This document shows, one piece after another, positions 1 through 12,314 of a stretch of DNA of 64,000 bases; positions within the stretch are counted from its first letter, which is position 1, and each line of letters starts with the position of its first letter. A program made the position numbers and the translations under genes. Location of the stretch: contig JAHLJT010009436.1 of the NCBI GenBank assembly GCA_031308135.1, positions 125,793,355 to 125,857,354 on the forward strand. Reading direction: 5' to 3'. Under the pieces are notes generated by a model. That model saw nothing but the letters and a program-made list of their open reading frames with translations. It had not been told where the DNA came from and ran no database searches. This stretch comes from Acheta domesticus (Eukaryota > Arthropoda > Insecta > Orthoptera > Gryllidae).

Positions 1-2980
1 TATCGCACGTATCTATAATCTCAGGTAGCGAATAAGGAATGGCTTCGTTTCTCTCTCTCTCTCTTCAATGTGACGCTACCACATGAACATCCACAATTGG
101 CATTCATCTACGACTGCAGATCCTGGAGTGGACAGCAACTGCTGGTACAAATTCTCCACATTCCATACAATCATTAAAAGTTCGTCCGAGTATGATGTTC
201 TGGGCAGAAAAAAAACTGTCAAACTGGAATAGATCCCTCACGTCGGGAGAAAGTAGTTCAAATCAGAAACAACATTTCCCCTTTTTTTATTTTGTAGTGC
301 CATTTCGTGTATTAATAAATTTGCTCATTTGAATCTCCTTCAGTGATGATACTTCTAAAACTTCATTATAATTTTGGGGACAACTACATCAAGACTTACA
401 AACATAAGTTTTAATAAATTGCAAATAACTGATCTGATTCCTTTTGCATTGCCAAGGAGCTTTGCATAATTAAAACCCAAATAAAGTAACATCATTGCAA
501 TACTGTTCATCAATAATGACAGCTGTCAAAAGATAATTTTGACACCAGATTCGGACTCAGCGTCAGCAAAAAGAATAAAATATTTTAGGCGTCAGACTAT
601 TCTCGCTCACCAGCCAAACTAAAATTGTCTAAGCACTTTTCAACAAGTCTTAACCTTTTAACTCCTGTTGATAGTCTTAACTTGTGCTGAAAGCGGCTTC
701 TTACGTTCTTACAAAACCAGAACAGGAATCAGTATTCAATGATCAAATTAGGTCCGCCATTACTGATTACGTTAAGCATTACGTTAAATAAATATTCCGT
801 TCGATAGTACTTCCGATTCTGAATTGGACTGTATTATCGAAACCAAATTCTAACAAACATCGGAAAGCAATATTAATGTCGATTTTATATACATACGAGT
901 ACCATTATTATTACGAAGTTTAGCTAGTTCTATTCCGTACTGAAACGTTTCCTTAATTCCCCTTTGAATTTTTTAATAATAATAATTATTATTATCATTA
1001 TTATTATATTCACACATATCTATTTTTGCCGCAATCTGGGCAGCCAAACTGAAACGGTCTCTATCTTCGCAAATTTTACTAATGTAAGTATTAATAAGTT
1101 AACGCAAAAGTGGAACCGCTGACCGTTCAAGAAATTTATTTGGGTCGTCAGAGCACAAAACCCCTCCTATACAGGAAACGGGTGTTTATCATCGATTGTT
1201 TGGAATTTGATACGTGATTTACCCTTCCCTCCCAATGAAATCAAACAAGAAAATCTTTCCAAAATTAGTTACTACCACCAAAGCCGGTGCAACCCCATTT
1301 ATTTATAACAAGAATTACTTAGCGTCGTTGCCGCCTCTCCTGGGTAGTACAAAACATTTTACAACATAACGAAACACATTTCAAAAACATACAAGCGCGC
1401 TTTCGTTCCCTTATTAATGGCCATGTTATTTTGAATTTTAAAAATTCTTTCCAATGGAGATATCTCTCTTGGCCTTCTCACAATGTCGAGAAAGATAGAG
1501 CAGAGTCTGAAATTATCACTTCACTTTGCGTCGAATTCTGTGGCTGCATTACACATAACCCCCCATTTTACCTAGTTCCATATTACAACCATTTATGTTT
1601 TAACTGCGACTTCCAGTTGTATCCATCCGAACACCACACTTTATCCGCCATTATATCTTCTTTCCACCATCCGTACTCTGCTAAGTCCACAAGCATTCTC
1701 TCCGATCGACTTCCCTAAAATATTAGAAAAACAACTGCCAACAAGAAATGAATCTTTCTCTTTCATTTGTTACTTGCACGTTCTTCATTAAAATTGCGTT
1801 TTCTGTCTAACTTTCTCTTGCATCTGATCAGATTCCATACGTAAATTAACTACATATTTATTCTCGTTATTCACATATGTTTTATTGCCTTTTCAAAGTC
1901 AATTTATTACATTTGACGTATTTACTAACATGGCGATTTCGTTACGTAGGGTTCACTTGTTTTGCGACAAAGTTATGTTTTCCTTTAATTCTCTTGGGAA
2001 ACCTAATGTGCATTTGTTTCTTGTCACTCTAAAATCTCTTATTTATTTATAAGGTCTGATTGGATTTCAACAGTTCGTTAAACTTAATTATTACTTATTA
2101 CAATTACTTATTTCGACGTAATAAGTAGATGAATGTCACTACGCTCCTTAACCCGTCAATTGTTTATGCAAATACGTACCGTCTGGACCGTCACACTATG
2201 AAGATTGTGACTTTTAAGCTTAGTCTATATGTTGCAATACATTTTTCCCACAGTTCTCTCCTTCAATTAGTGACAAATATTCACATTAAGTTGGCAACAA
2301 TAGTAACGCGCAGTGTGATTCCGACTTCAGATATTTTTCTTGTTTAGATATATTTCTTTGTTACAAAATATATTTTAAGTGAGCTTGAACACACGTATGT
2401 TTTTATACAAATTAAATTCCAATTTCTAAATAAATTCATTACTTCCAGATTTACCACATTTTTATAAATTTCTAGAATTGTCTGACAATGTCTCAAAAAT
2501 GTCTCGGTTAGTCGCGATTTTGAAGGGACGCTGGAAAAATTATGTTTGTAAGAGATTTTTACATGTTAGAGTTTCTCGCAAAAATTGCACACAAAAAATT
2601 GTATTAGTTCATCATTTTGGGGGGGTCATGACTCCCGTGACCTCCCCCTGGATCCGTGCCTGAGTATAACAGCCATATTAAATTTCAAAACTTTGGATTT
2701 AATTTACTTGCTTTGTTTAATTTCACTGGGCTAATTATGTACTCTTGAGAAAATATCGATAACATCAACAAACTTAGTACATATGATTTTAACTTGTTAC
2801 TAACTACAATAATAGCTTTAATGAACCTCCTTGATAATGTCTTTCCTCTGTCTATATTTAGTTACTGAAAAAGTTTGCTGATATTCCGATGTAATTTAAT
2901 ATAATTTAAACTGATTAATAGAATTAGTATAATTGTTTTTGTCTTTTTACCTACGAATTTCAGATTATTTTCATACTCAC
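1..2980. other. AT-rich sequence, no supported gene
   Basis: I see no convincing coding region. If the FAR gene continues, this is intron sequence left of its fifth exon; I looked for a FAR_C-like exon on the minus strand and did not recognise one. Short AAT/ATT runs lie near 972-1008. A GC-rich patch at 2618-2664, with a GGGGGGG run and TGGATCCGTGCCTGAG, looks like a fragment of a dispersed repeat, but I cannot name it. Confidence 0.5.
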
Positions 2981-3416
2981 ACTGGTTTTTTTCCAATCAA
3001 ATAATTTAAGCAGTCCATACTGTAGGCCGGCACTTTTTCCAGGAAGAACATTTGGAGGAAATAAATAATTCTGTTACTTTGCCACGAAAAATGGGGATAT
3101 AATAGTAGTTTTTCCACTGGCTTTTGAATAGCTGATTGAGTACAATATTGTGTGAACTCCACCCATGTAATGGGATTCAGTTGGCCACTACAGCAGTGAT
3201 ACACTTTAATGTCGGAGATGTCTGCTGTGTTGGCTGTACGCCAAGCAGCACATATTATGAGATTGATTACGATATCTGCTGGTATTGCGTTCATAACCAT
3301 ACGACCACATCCCTTTGTTACATGATACATTCCTGTAAGGATGCCGGCCACAAATATATTGGGACCGTTCCAGCTGTCAGTCCAGCCAGGCACAGGTTCT
3401 TGAATTGAAGATAACA
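2981..3416 (-). CDS. Fatty acyl-CoA reductase, coding exon 5
   Basis: This 436 bp exon joins in frame to exon 4, giving SIVLSSIQEPVPGWTDSWNG, the conserved RPSIV..EPxPGWxDxxNGP block. It continues through IPADIVINLIICAAWRT, VYHCCSGQLNPITW and a hydrophobic stretch near FLQMFFLEKVPAYSMD that leads toward the FAR_C (sterile) domain. It ends CCAGT|GTGAGT at 2980, phase 2. The five exons total about 384 residues; insect FARs are usually near 500, so about 115 residues, mainly FAR_C, remain. I could not find them in 1-2980. Confidence 0.9.
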
Positions 3417-3504
3417 CTATAATAAACAGCAGTAATATCACTGATTATATTCAAAAGAAATCATCATATATATAATTACGGATTTCACTTGTAATCGCAC
3501 TTAC

Positions 3505-3614
3505 CAATTGACGGTCTAACTATGGCAGTAGGAACTTTTGGGTTGTATTTCTGTATCACATCCTCGGCAAGAGCCTTTGTATAGGTATATGTATTAGGAC
3601 GTTTGCCAATAAGT
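3505..3614 (-). CDS. Fatty acyl-CoA reductase, coding exon 4 (catalytic motif)
   Basis: This 110 bp exon completes the split arginine codon and reads [18 protein letters not shown], then [18 protein letters not shown]. It holds the active-site YxxxK motif of extended short-chain dehydrogenases (Y-T-Y-T-K) in the usual FAR setting. The acceptor is ATTCAAG at 3615-3616 and the donor is ATTG|GTAAGT at 3504. Both catalytic residues are intact. Confidence 0.92.
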
Positions 3615-4862
3615 CTTGAATACATAAAAACATGTATAAAATTAAAAGATCAATAATTTTCTTTTTGAGTCAGTTTCGTTTCGAATTTTTCAAGTGAAGC
3701 AGAATTCTATACTAAAAATTAGTCAGATCATTTTTATAGGTTGGAAATAGTTCTGTTTGTCCAGCTTTTATTGTTAATGTATATTCTCCTCTGGTAGTGA
3801 TGCTATTTACTTAATTTTCCTACGAGTATTTTTCGGTGGATTTAGTCTTCTGAAACCTGATCACGTGAACTAAACGAGAAATATTCAGAATCTTCCCCGA
3901 GTAAGCAGCAAAATTAATGGACTTTGTAACATTTTTGCTTGAATCCCGAAGTGAATCAGAATTTTTACAGGAGATCCCAAGGATCATACAATATTATAGA
4001 AGAAAGCATCGGCAACATAGAGAAGGTAAGTGTAGAAAAGATTCGTTCATTCCAAGAAGTATTCATGTTCATTCATTCCATTCAGTATTTTGATGAAATG
4101 TTCTTTCATTCAGTATTTTGTTATCACAACTTATATAAAATATTCAGTTAGTGTGTTCCGTTGTATTTGGGATAATATACTGAAATACGAGTATATCACC
4201 CAGATGAACACTGTTTTAATATTATTGAACTATATTCGGCCCCGCGAAGGTGAGCCATTTGAATTGTCTCGAGCTATTCTCTAACTTAAATATCATAAGT
4301 AAACCACATTCCCAACTGATATATCCCCATTACGCACTCCTTTTAACGAAAACAATATTTATTCATTTACACACCAATATCTAATGTTTCGCCTCTTATG
4401 GCTTGTTCATTAATTTTGTCTATTATTTATTAAAGGGGATTATTGCAAGAGAAAAATGGCCTATCGTGGGTTGACAGTCTTGTCCATACGGAATTGCAAT
4501 AACAAAAGTATTATGTAAGGGATAATTATACTTGTGCAGTTGAATTACTGAAATAATAAACGAAGAAATGAAAACGGATTCGTCTTTCTGGAAGTAACCC
4601 TCTATAATTCCATTTCTTTCCAAGACTTACAATCTCTATCCACAGTATAGTTGTTAATTTCACAAAACAAATAACAACACCAAAGACAAAAGACGTAAAT
4701 GTTCTCATAATCAATTCTTCTCATGAGCAGAATATTTAAAACCCAGACATTCTTTGATTATTACATTCAAACATAGCCATATTTTCCCTTTATATTCTTA
4801 ATTCTACCGTAACTTACAAAACTAATAACATTACCTGATCTTTCTACTAGTTAAAGTATGTA
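3615..4862. other. FAR intron sequence left of the mariner element
   Basis: AT-rich intron sequence between FAR exon 4 and a mariner-like element. The short ORFs here have no recognisable domain and poor coding character. Nothing else is supported. Confidence 0.5.
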
Positions 4863-6529
4863 AGTAGGTCACTAAAAAGTAATGCACATGATTTTTTTAA
4901 AAATCCATTTTCTTTTCTAGGTCTTTGCTCTTTACAGATTTCGTAGTATCATTCTTCTCGCCTGAATTCGTATTTATTTCAACCTGTTTCCTCAAAGTGT
5001 TGCTCTCATAGCACTTGTTTAAGATGGCTGCCGCATTACATGCATGGAGGAATATAGAACAGGAGTGGAAACTCGTGTGGCACCATCTACAATAAGGTAC
5101 AGGAGTTAAATCGACAACACTGCACTCTGTGGCCAGAATGGATACTTCTTGATCGCTGAACCAGCTGGCTCAGGTGCACGGTACTCGATCTACTTTTTGG
5201 GCATACAATGTAAATAATAACCTCTATAACGGCACGTATAGAGCGCTGTATAAAAAATACAAAATTTGAGCAAGGGAAGAATAAATTGGCAACTAATAAA
5301 AACACTTTTTTCTGTATAGTATTCATAAAATTTATTCTGAAAACAATTTAACATCACAGAGGTACAATACAGATACAGAAGAAGAAGAATCTGGTATTGT
5401 AGACACCATCAAATTACTATTTAAATAGATTTTGACATACAAATATAGTGTCTGTGTTTAAAAATTTATAATTGTATCTCCACCATCTTTTCATATTATA
5501 ACACAAAACAAATCAATTTTATGTGGTAAAATTGGCAGAAATGGTTTCATATCAACATAAACTTATTTACATCTTGGATCAGATGTAGTTTGTTTTAGTA
5601 TCAATTTATGTCATGACTAAGAAACTGTTTATACACCACATAATCATACTAGAAATAAATTGTCACAAAGAGGAAATATTTGGTACCTCTTATCCGAGTT
5701 CATGACTTCTGTTATGCAGACATCTCTATCAATTGAGCTAAGAATCAAACACTGCATTCATGACACTTTTCTTGCAAGGAAAATACAATCTACCTGCATA
5801 TTTGCTTGTGTTACCTGTATTTTTGTGATAATTCATGTTCAATAATTAAAAATAGTTTAATTAAAGCTAACATTCACGTAAGAACCTTAAAACAATTACA
5901 TTAGAAATTCGTATAAATTCTGTAACAGCAACAATAACATATTTATACATTTTATTAATCCTGATTAAATGGTGACTTTTAAATGTGAGGTTATTGAATT
6001 ACACACACAGTCAATTATTTTGACAACACCATTAAAAATTATTACAAACCTAGAGAAATTATTTCCACTAGATTGTAGATAGAAGAAGATATTCTTATAT
6101 ACATAGTTATACATCCAGAAACATGTCATTCAGACCTCCTGATCTTTTAACCTCTTCCAGATCTGCAGTATAGTTTGAAGAAGCAATACCTTATATCCTA
6201 ATATGAATATTATTAGTTTAAAACACATGTTCTTTCTTGTAATTCATCACATTTTCATTCAAACCTATAATTGGAGGGTAATAAACTGGTAAGATTTAAA
6301 AGCTTAAATTCAACACAAAGGACTGCAAAGAAGTATCCATTTGTTGTGCAAAGCTAGTGAAAAAATTTGTATAAATAAAAACTTATTTATTGAGGTTGGA
6401 ATAGTAGCTTTGCTTTGCCTCTTTATTTATGAATCAGTGGTATTCAAGTGAATTACTCAAGGATATTTTCATGCAATTCAGATCTCTTCTTCTCTTACTT
6501 CTCCCGCTGATCAGATTCTATGCTTCAGG

Positions 6530-6555
6530 TTACAGAATTGGTGCCTCTGAGTCAC
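6530..6555 (-). CDS. Candidate small spliced ORF, exon 2
   Basis: The acceptor TTTCATTACAG ends at 6556 and the 26 bp exon adds GDSEAPIL followed by TAA at 6532-6530, keeping the frame of the upstream exon. A possible AATAAA polyadenylation signal lies at about 6421-6426 on the minus strand. Support is limited to splice consensus and frame agreement. Confidence 0.33.
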
Positions 6556-6777
6556 CTGTAATGAAAGCATATATTTTAAAAATGTAATGCAGGAACACCA
6601 CACCCGAAATTCTCAAGCATCAAAGAGGTACACTATTAAAATTTAGGCCTATAAAATAATGACATGAAACTCTTAAGGTATCTGAAATGTTCGGAACGAT
6701 ACATGAAGTAGCACAACACTAGACGGAAAAATCGTTCTATTACAGTAACTCATCATAACTCAAAATATTTCACTCAC

Positions 6778-6943
6778 CTTCCCATTTCGGAGGAAAACCT
6801 GAAGAAACTTTATTTCCTTTATCCTGCCGAACAACATTGACACATCCTTGGGCCCAACATTTAGTCATTGTCCTCTGCAACACTTGACGTACACCGCCAA
6901 AATAAGCTCGCAAACGAAATGTCACAAACAAACACGTTGCCAT
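6778..6943 (-). CDS. Candidate small spliced ORF, exon 1
   Basis: From ATG at 6943 the frame reads MATCLFVTFRLRAYFGG, then QRTMTKCWAQGCVNVV and GFPPKWEG, and ends GAAG|GTGAGT, a good donor at 6777. Joined to 6530-6555 it gives a 63-residue basic protein with a CxxxxC pair and no clear membrane segment. I do not recognise the family. It lies inside the CATGGAGG-ended insertion, so it may be a captured host gene, a relic of that element's own gene, or chance. Confidence 0.35.
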
Positions 6944-7236
6944 TAGAATCGCCGTCTCTTCAGCAAAAAAATAAATTAGTGGATGAAATGAATGGTAGAA
7001 GGTTCATAAGCTTGCACCGCTACCTGACGAGCAAATAATCGAAGCAGGGTTTGAAATTACGCATGTACCTTAAAATAGATGTCGCCACATGGAAACGATG
7101 CTAGCGAATCCTCTAGCCCATACTCTCAAACAGCGAGAGTTTCCCCTCCTGTTGTATATTCCTCCATGTTACATGTTCGTCGGAAGCAACGTTCAACGAG
7201 CAAGACAATGACAAACATTCACAAAAGGTTAAAAAT

Positions 7237-7512
7237 GTGAATGGAGATAATGCTGTTGATCACAAAAGAGTTAGTCGGGGTGATTTCAGATTATCTGGTA
7301 AATTAGGCCAACGAAATACTCAGGATTCCCCACGCAGAGGCAAACCGCGTTCTTCACATTTTCCTGACAATGTGCAGCTCAATTACAATCTCATTTTGGC
7401 CGACGAAAGTGTAACCGTGAAAGAATTGTCAATTAAAGTGGATATAGGAGATGCGAGTATGGACAGAATATTGAAAGAACTGCAACTGAAAAACAGGTTT
7501 TGTGTCTGGTGA
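7237..7512 (+). pseudogene. Mariner transposase N-terminal (HTH) fragment
   Basis: This 91-residue reading frame matches the N-terminal DNA-binding part of mariner transposases: NGDNAVDHKRVS, then QDSPRRGKPRSSH (the linker, normally GRPR), then the second helix-turn-helix VTVKELSIKVDIGDASMDRI. It ends FCVW* where family members read xxRWVPR, exactly where the deletion of the catalytic domain begins. The start is not genuine: the frame continues upstream to 7176 and then into 5024-5042 on the other side of the inserted element. Confidence 0.75.
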
Positions 7513-7784
7513 TTTTCAGGAGATAAACATTACTACAGTGTGAAGGGTGCTAAACAGTGGCTCAGACGTTCTGGCACCGGCTTCTACCGTATGGGTATAC
7601 ATGACCTTCTTAATTTTGTCTTCTTCAAAGGTGTCGTAAGGCTGTAGAAATAGACGGAGATTATGTGGAGAGGTGACTTTTTGTTCCTCAAAGTTGAATC
7701 GACTTACTGTAAAAATAACATAGGTATGAAAATTAAATTGAATGTGCCAAAAATAGTTGTGCATTACTTTTGGAGTGACCATCG

Positions 7785-10700
7785 TATTAATAAGTTTGTT
7801 AATTCCCTTTTCGAGCCCTCTGACTACTGGAACGAAGTTTGTCGACATTTCATATCTTGCCGTCGGCGATGTAATACTATGTACCGCTGGATCCCGTTCT
7901 ATTCTATATGCGTCGATTAAAATTTCAAACTTTCTATTCCAATCTCTCTAATTAACACGCGAAACTAATAAACGTATACGCAGCTCAGCAGATTAGCAGA
8001 TTCTGCTCTTGACCATTACTAACACCGTTCTGTACTCCATCGCGATTCAAAGCGTTCCTTACTCGACCACAATGTAATTCGTTCTATCTCGCAATCCCCG
8101 CCTTTCAGTTGTCTTCCTCTATGTAGCGACACAAAATCCTTTCTGTTTGGTCTGTCTGCCCAGTTCCCCATAGTGTCTAATGTCCGTGTTCCTTCCGATT
8201 GACTTACTATTTATTTGCATATCACTTCGTTTACTCTGACATCCAGTCTCCTTAGGATACTTTATCTTCATTATCCACGGAAATCTCTAAAATTCCAATC
8301 TCTAAATTTACTACTAAAATTAACACTACTGTCCATTGTTTTATTTTTTTATACTCCCTTTCCATTATTCTCACTTTATTTATATTTTTATTATACGGCT
8401 AACATTGACCTTCATTGTTGTCTTTCGTAATACATTCTTATATTAAATATTTTTAATGCAGGGTTGTTATTAAACTTAGATAACCCATCAAATTATGCAA
8501 TACAAAGTATTTTCATTTGTGTGTCAGTAAATTTTCACTTCTTGAGCAGCTCGAATTAACAAAAAGTTAAAATTTCTGTACCCAAAAATATTAAAATATA
8601 CTAAATATTTACTAAATTTATTATTACTATATATTTATCGAATAAACAAAAAGTTTATTCGATCTGTTTGCAAAAAATGGAGTCAAAGAGAAAAAGTAAA
8701 TTCAGTTTTTTACAAATGATCTCTAAATACACCGTAACTTTGTTGCCTAACCCGTTCTTTGGTTGCCTACAAATCATTAAATATTTTTGATGTGCCAGCA
8801 TTGTAAATCAATAATACCTATTTTTATTATTCATTTGAAAGACAGGTATACTGAGAAACACACGATAGTAGTTTTCGATAGGCAGACAGTACATTTAAGT
8901 TGTGATTTGTGAATTTTTGGAACTATTTTCCTACTGGCAGAATGAGGTCGAAGTGACATAGGACTATCTAGAGAGGAAAGCTTCAATTATTTCTGACGGG
9001 GGTATTTTCCTGGTACTTTTTTACTTGCTCATTCAGCCTAAATTTCCATTTAATCTTTCACCCAAAAATATCCCGAAGGGTGTATCAAAGTTGCCCCGTC
9101 ATGATAAAATTTATTAGTGGGTCCAATAGACCGTCTCTACAGATATTCGATGACGACAAATTTACGTAAGTTAATTTTGTTTCTCCTTACGTGGGATTGA
9201 GAACTCTCTTTACCCAGGAATGATAATACTTACTTCAAGTTAACATTGCCATCTATATTCTGTTGGAAAACATATCACATTCAAACATGATAGTTGATAA
9301 GTAAACAATTTCAGAAAAATATTATCATGAAATCCTCTTTATTATTGTGTACTGTTTTGTTTCTATGTTCCTCCCCTTGCCTGCTTGGCCAATATCATTC
9401 TTAAATCCTAATCCAAAAGCTTTTAATTTACTACAAAAATTGATCTTCTTACAATAGATAACTTACAATGTTTAGTCACCTTTCTTTCGTGTAGCCTCTG
9501 CTTTCTTGAACGTCGTTTAGTATCCATTCAAGTTCCAGTTTTGTACTGAATCTGGTCCACACCAATGGTATCTGCTTCCTCCACACACGCAATTATAATT
9601 CTATGTCCATTTAAAACATTTCCGTACTAATTAATTTTCTCTAAGCATTACTAATTCGTAAGCACACGTCTTCACCCGAATACTTCCGCGTCAGAACATT
9701 ATATGCATCCGCCCCTCACCGCGTCAAAAGATCGTCTGCCCTGTTTCTCTTATGCGCCCTTCAAGTGTCTTCTTCCCCGCGCGAGATCTTACCCAAATTC
9801 GTTTCTTTGTCGTCCTAGTGCACATTACCTTTCTCACACTTTCAATTTCTAATTTGTCACTGTTACTCTAGCACTGTATTTTTGTTTATAATTTGGTTCT
9901 TGATTCGTAATAGTTTTCCTAATTTACTCTCTCTCTCACGGAAATTGCTCACGTGTCCTTTCCCTGTTTTATTTACCAATATCGTTTTTATTTCCCCCGC
10001 TATCAATTATGTTACCATTCCCTTGTATTTTTATTATTTACTATTCGACTAAAATCAATATTTTGTCACGTTCTGAAATCATTTATGGAGTTCCGTATTC
10101 AGAAAACGTCACAAATTTGTGTGGACACTTTCTTTTAAACCAATTTCATTTTTTTGCCTGTTGGTAAAAATTAAGATTTTTGAGATAGTGATGTATTTAT
10201 TCTAATGTATTGTTTTAAACAGCCTTTTTCCCAGAAAAATATCTCACGAAAAGTCAATAGTAAAAACTACTTGAATGTGGTGTCGTCGAAGCTGTAAACT
10301 CTTTAAAAGTACTTTTATGTGTTAAAAATTTCTTTCATACTTCATTTCCTTTATGCCTAGCTTTGCTCAAATATGTTCTTACAGTATTCTACACTGGACT
10401 TCCCAATGAATCGTAGTAGCTGTTAATGCTATACTCCCGTTCAAAAGTTCCCAGCACGCAAAGACCGTATTTATTACCTCAATACGGGATATGAATTGGT
10501 AATATTGCAATTTCATAAGTATAATCGTCGTAAAAATATGTCATATAGTCGTCGTATGATGCAAATAGTTAGGATTTAGTACAGCTATGTTTTTTACGTT
10601 TTGTTTTCTAATCTGAACATAAGCTGTTCTTCTGCGTTATTCTATATTGCGAATATAAGATCAGTCTCAATTAGTTGTAGATCAATCTTCTACAACTACA

Positions 10701-11558
10701 TCTGATTCCCCTGAGTTGCTTAACTTTCCATATTTTTGTTCCCTAATTTTGTAAGATTTTTAATATTTCACAAACAGTCTGATTTGTGTTCTGAAGGCGA
10801 ATATATAAAAGCATTAAAATGTTACTATTTTATATGTTTTTGTGAATAAGGTGAATAAGTTGTGAGTCACATTAGACTGAAAATGGATCTTTGACTCTTA
10901 AGAAATATATTATGTAGGATTACTTACAGTTCTTGTTTTCTTCGTATTTACTTAATGTTCTTCAAATTGAATGTTCCAAGGTAATTTGCAAATTTATTAT
11001 AAAAAATACGCATTAAATACTTCACTCATACGATTTACATCAAATTCTGCCGGGCTATATTTATTTTTGATATTGCTCGTATGTCAAACATCAGTGTTGC
11101 CATTCTCGTGAAAGAAAATTATGGTATCGTGGACTGAAAATAATCTTGGGGTAATGGAATTTATTCAACGCCACCTACATAGATCTATTTAGATGGCGTT
11201 GGTTTAATTCCCGGCCTACTCTCTATAATTACGGCGACAAAACAAAAAAAACACGTTTTTGGAAATTTCTTTGAATCTTATGGCCAGATCCGAAAACAAA
11301 TTGTCAGTTCCCCATTAGGAGACCGAGACGCGTCCAATGATACCGCATACGTCTCGATTGTTGCATGGGAAGTGGTCAAACCGTGAGTGACGGAACCTCA
11401 CTCACGCACATACGCACACTCTTCAGTTAGTCAAATACTGTGTAGGGATAAGAAATACCTATATTAATACGTTAATTGTAGTCCCTTAAATTATAATTAT
11501 TGCGTCGTAGTAAAAAAAGATAAAGAAATAATGACGGGAAAATTTAATCAATACGTAC
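7785..11558. other. FAR intron sequence, no gene seen
   Basis: About 3.8 kb of AT-rich intron. ORFs are short and low-complexity. Visible structure is limited to a perfect 11 bp hairpin at 8637-8663 and a shorter one near 10675-10697. There is no recognisable transposon protein. Confidence 0.5.
8637..8663. repeat. Perfect 11 bp hairpin
   Basis: ATCGAATAAAC, a loop of five A, then GTTTATTCGAT. The arms are fully complementary. The function is unknown; it sits within FAR intronic sequence. Confidence 0.6.
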
Positions 11559-11704
11559 CTTGGAGTAATTTCTTCTAAAATGTCGTCACTTAATATTTCC
11601 ATCATACTTATGATTTTATCAGGATCGTAAGGAAGATTGTATATCTCTTCTCTCACTTCTTCACGATTGCAATTACTGAATGCAGTGGAAACATAGATAA
11701 ATGC
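11559..11704 (-). CDS. Fatty acyl-CoA reductase, coding exon 3
   Basis: This 146 bp exon begins AFIYVSTAFSNCNREEV, the conserved FAR block that follows the VxxVSTAY signature. It continues through YNLPYDPDKI and MMEILSDDILEEITPR. The acceptor is TTCTCAG at 11705-11706 and the donor is CCAAG|GTACGT at 11558. It ends in phase 2, which matches the next exon. Only about 100 bp separates it from the upstream exon, while the downstream intron is about 7.9 kb and carries a mariner-like element. Confidence 0.9.
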
Positions 11705-11803
11705 CTGAGAACGTATGTAATAAATTGTGTTAATGAGTATTCCCGGTAAATATTTAGCGTTAAATTAAATAAGTGTTTAACATATACAAAGTGTATTTAT
11801 TAC

Positions 11804-12052
11804 TTTAATGTTATGCATCTGGTGGCAGAATTCCAGCAGATGGTATGTGCCAACGGTGTTTACAGTTATTGCTTGTTTTATTGGCTCATCGAATCGCACC
11901 GTTGCCGCCACATGGAATACCACGGATACGTTGTTTATTAAAGTTGTTTTGTCCGTCGGAGAAATGCCCATGTTTTCTTTGGATAGGTCTCCCAAAATCG
12001 GAATAATTTTTTTCAAATCATCAGGTCTGGATTTTTTAAGGCGCTCAAATAC
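11804..12052 (-). CDS. Fatty acyl-CoA reductase, coding exon 2
   Basis: This 249 bp exon encodes 83 residues beginning VFERLKKSRPDDL and containing IIPILGDL, NNVSVVFHVAATVRFDEP and VNTVGTYHLLEFC. These are hallmark blocks of the NAD-binding_4 domain of FARs. The acceptor is TTTTTTCAG at 12053 and the donor is AAA|GTAATA at 11803; both edges are phase 0. Intron 1, between this exon and the N-terminal exon, is about 14.2 kb and consists almost entirely of transposable elements. The reading frame is undamaged, which argues for a functional gene. Confidence 0.92.
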
Positions 12053-12256
12053 CTGAAAAAATGCAACACAAATTAAAACACCAATGTATCACAAATTTTA
12101 AAAAGTTTTCAAAAATTGACACATGAAATGGATATACATGTAACCACGGTTGTTATTAAATCTGATTGAACGTGTAATTTATGTAAAGAAAAATATCGCA
12201 AATGTTCATCAGAAATCTAACCTGTTTGTAAGACTCTCAGAAAAGTTGAAAGAAAC

Positions 12257-12284
12257 AAACAATGAGATTAGAATCTCATTGTTT
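12257..12284. repeat. Near-perfect palindrome, 13 bp arms
   Basis: AAACAATGAGATT, AG, AATCTCATTGTTT. It lies 31 bp left of the Tc1-like element, in FAR intron 1, and is not part of that element's ends. Confidence 0.6.
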
Positions 12285-12314
12285 CACACGTATATTTAAA
12301 AACTCTCAAATATA

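Larger units (their letters stand above)
5043..7168. mobile_element. 2.1 kb element with CATGGAGG inverted ends and TTACATG target duplication
   Basis: The left end CATGGAGGAATATAGAACAG at 5043 is repeated inverted at 7168 with few mismatches over about 32 bp. It is flanked by direct repeats TTACATG at 5036-5042 and 7169-7175. Removing it rejoins the mariner transposase frame, which supports a true insertion. The CATG start and 7-8 bp duplication recall P-element-type transposons, but no transposase is recognisable, so the superfamily is open. A segment at about 5198-5310 recurs inverted at 49318-49427. A two-exon small ORF lies on the minus strand inside. Confidence 0.65.
4863..7784 (+). mobile_element. 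Mariner-like element, interrupted and internally deleted
   Basis: The inverted ends share GGTCACT(..)AAAAGTAATGCAC: about 4863-4887 on the left and about 7759-7784 (reverse complement) on the right. Each is flanked by TA (4861-4862 and 7785-7786), the mariner/Tc1 target. Transposase remains run left to right: a start at 5024 (MAAALH), then from about 7176 RRKQRSTSK, IHKRLKNVNGDNAVDHKRVS and the helix-turn-helix part VTVKELSIKVDIGDASMDRI up to 7512. After an internal deletion the C-terminus appears at 7550-7680 (KQWLRR, then in another frame CRKAVEIDGDYVER). The catalytic DDE/D core is missing, so it cannot move by itself. A 2.1 kb element splits the N-terminus. Confidence 0.75.

Noticed and set aside
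3136..3408. Plus-strand 90-codon ORF over 3.1-3.4 kb
   Set aside because: It is the antisense shadow of FAR exon 5.
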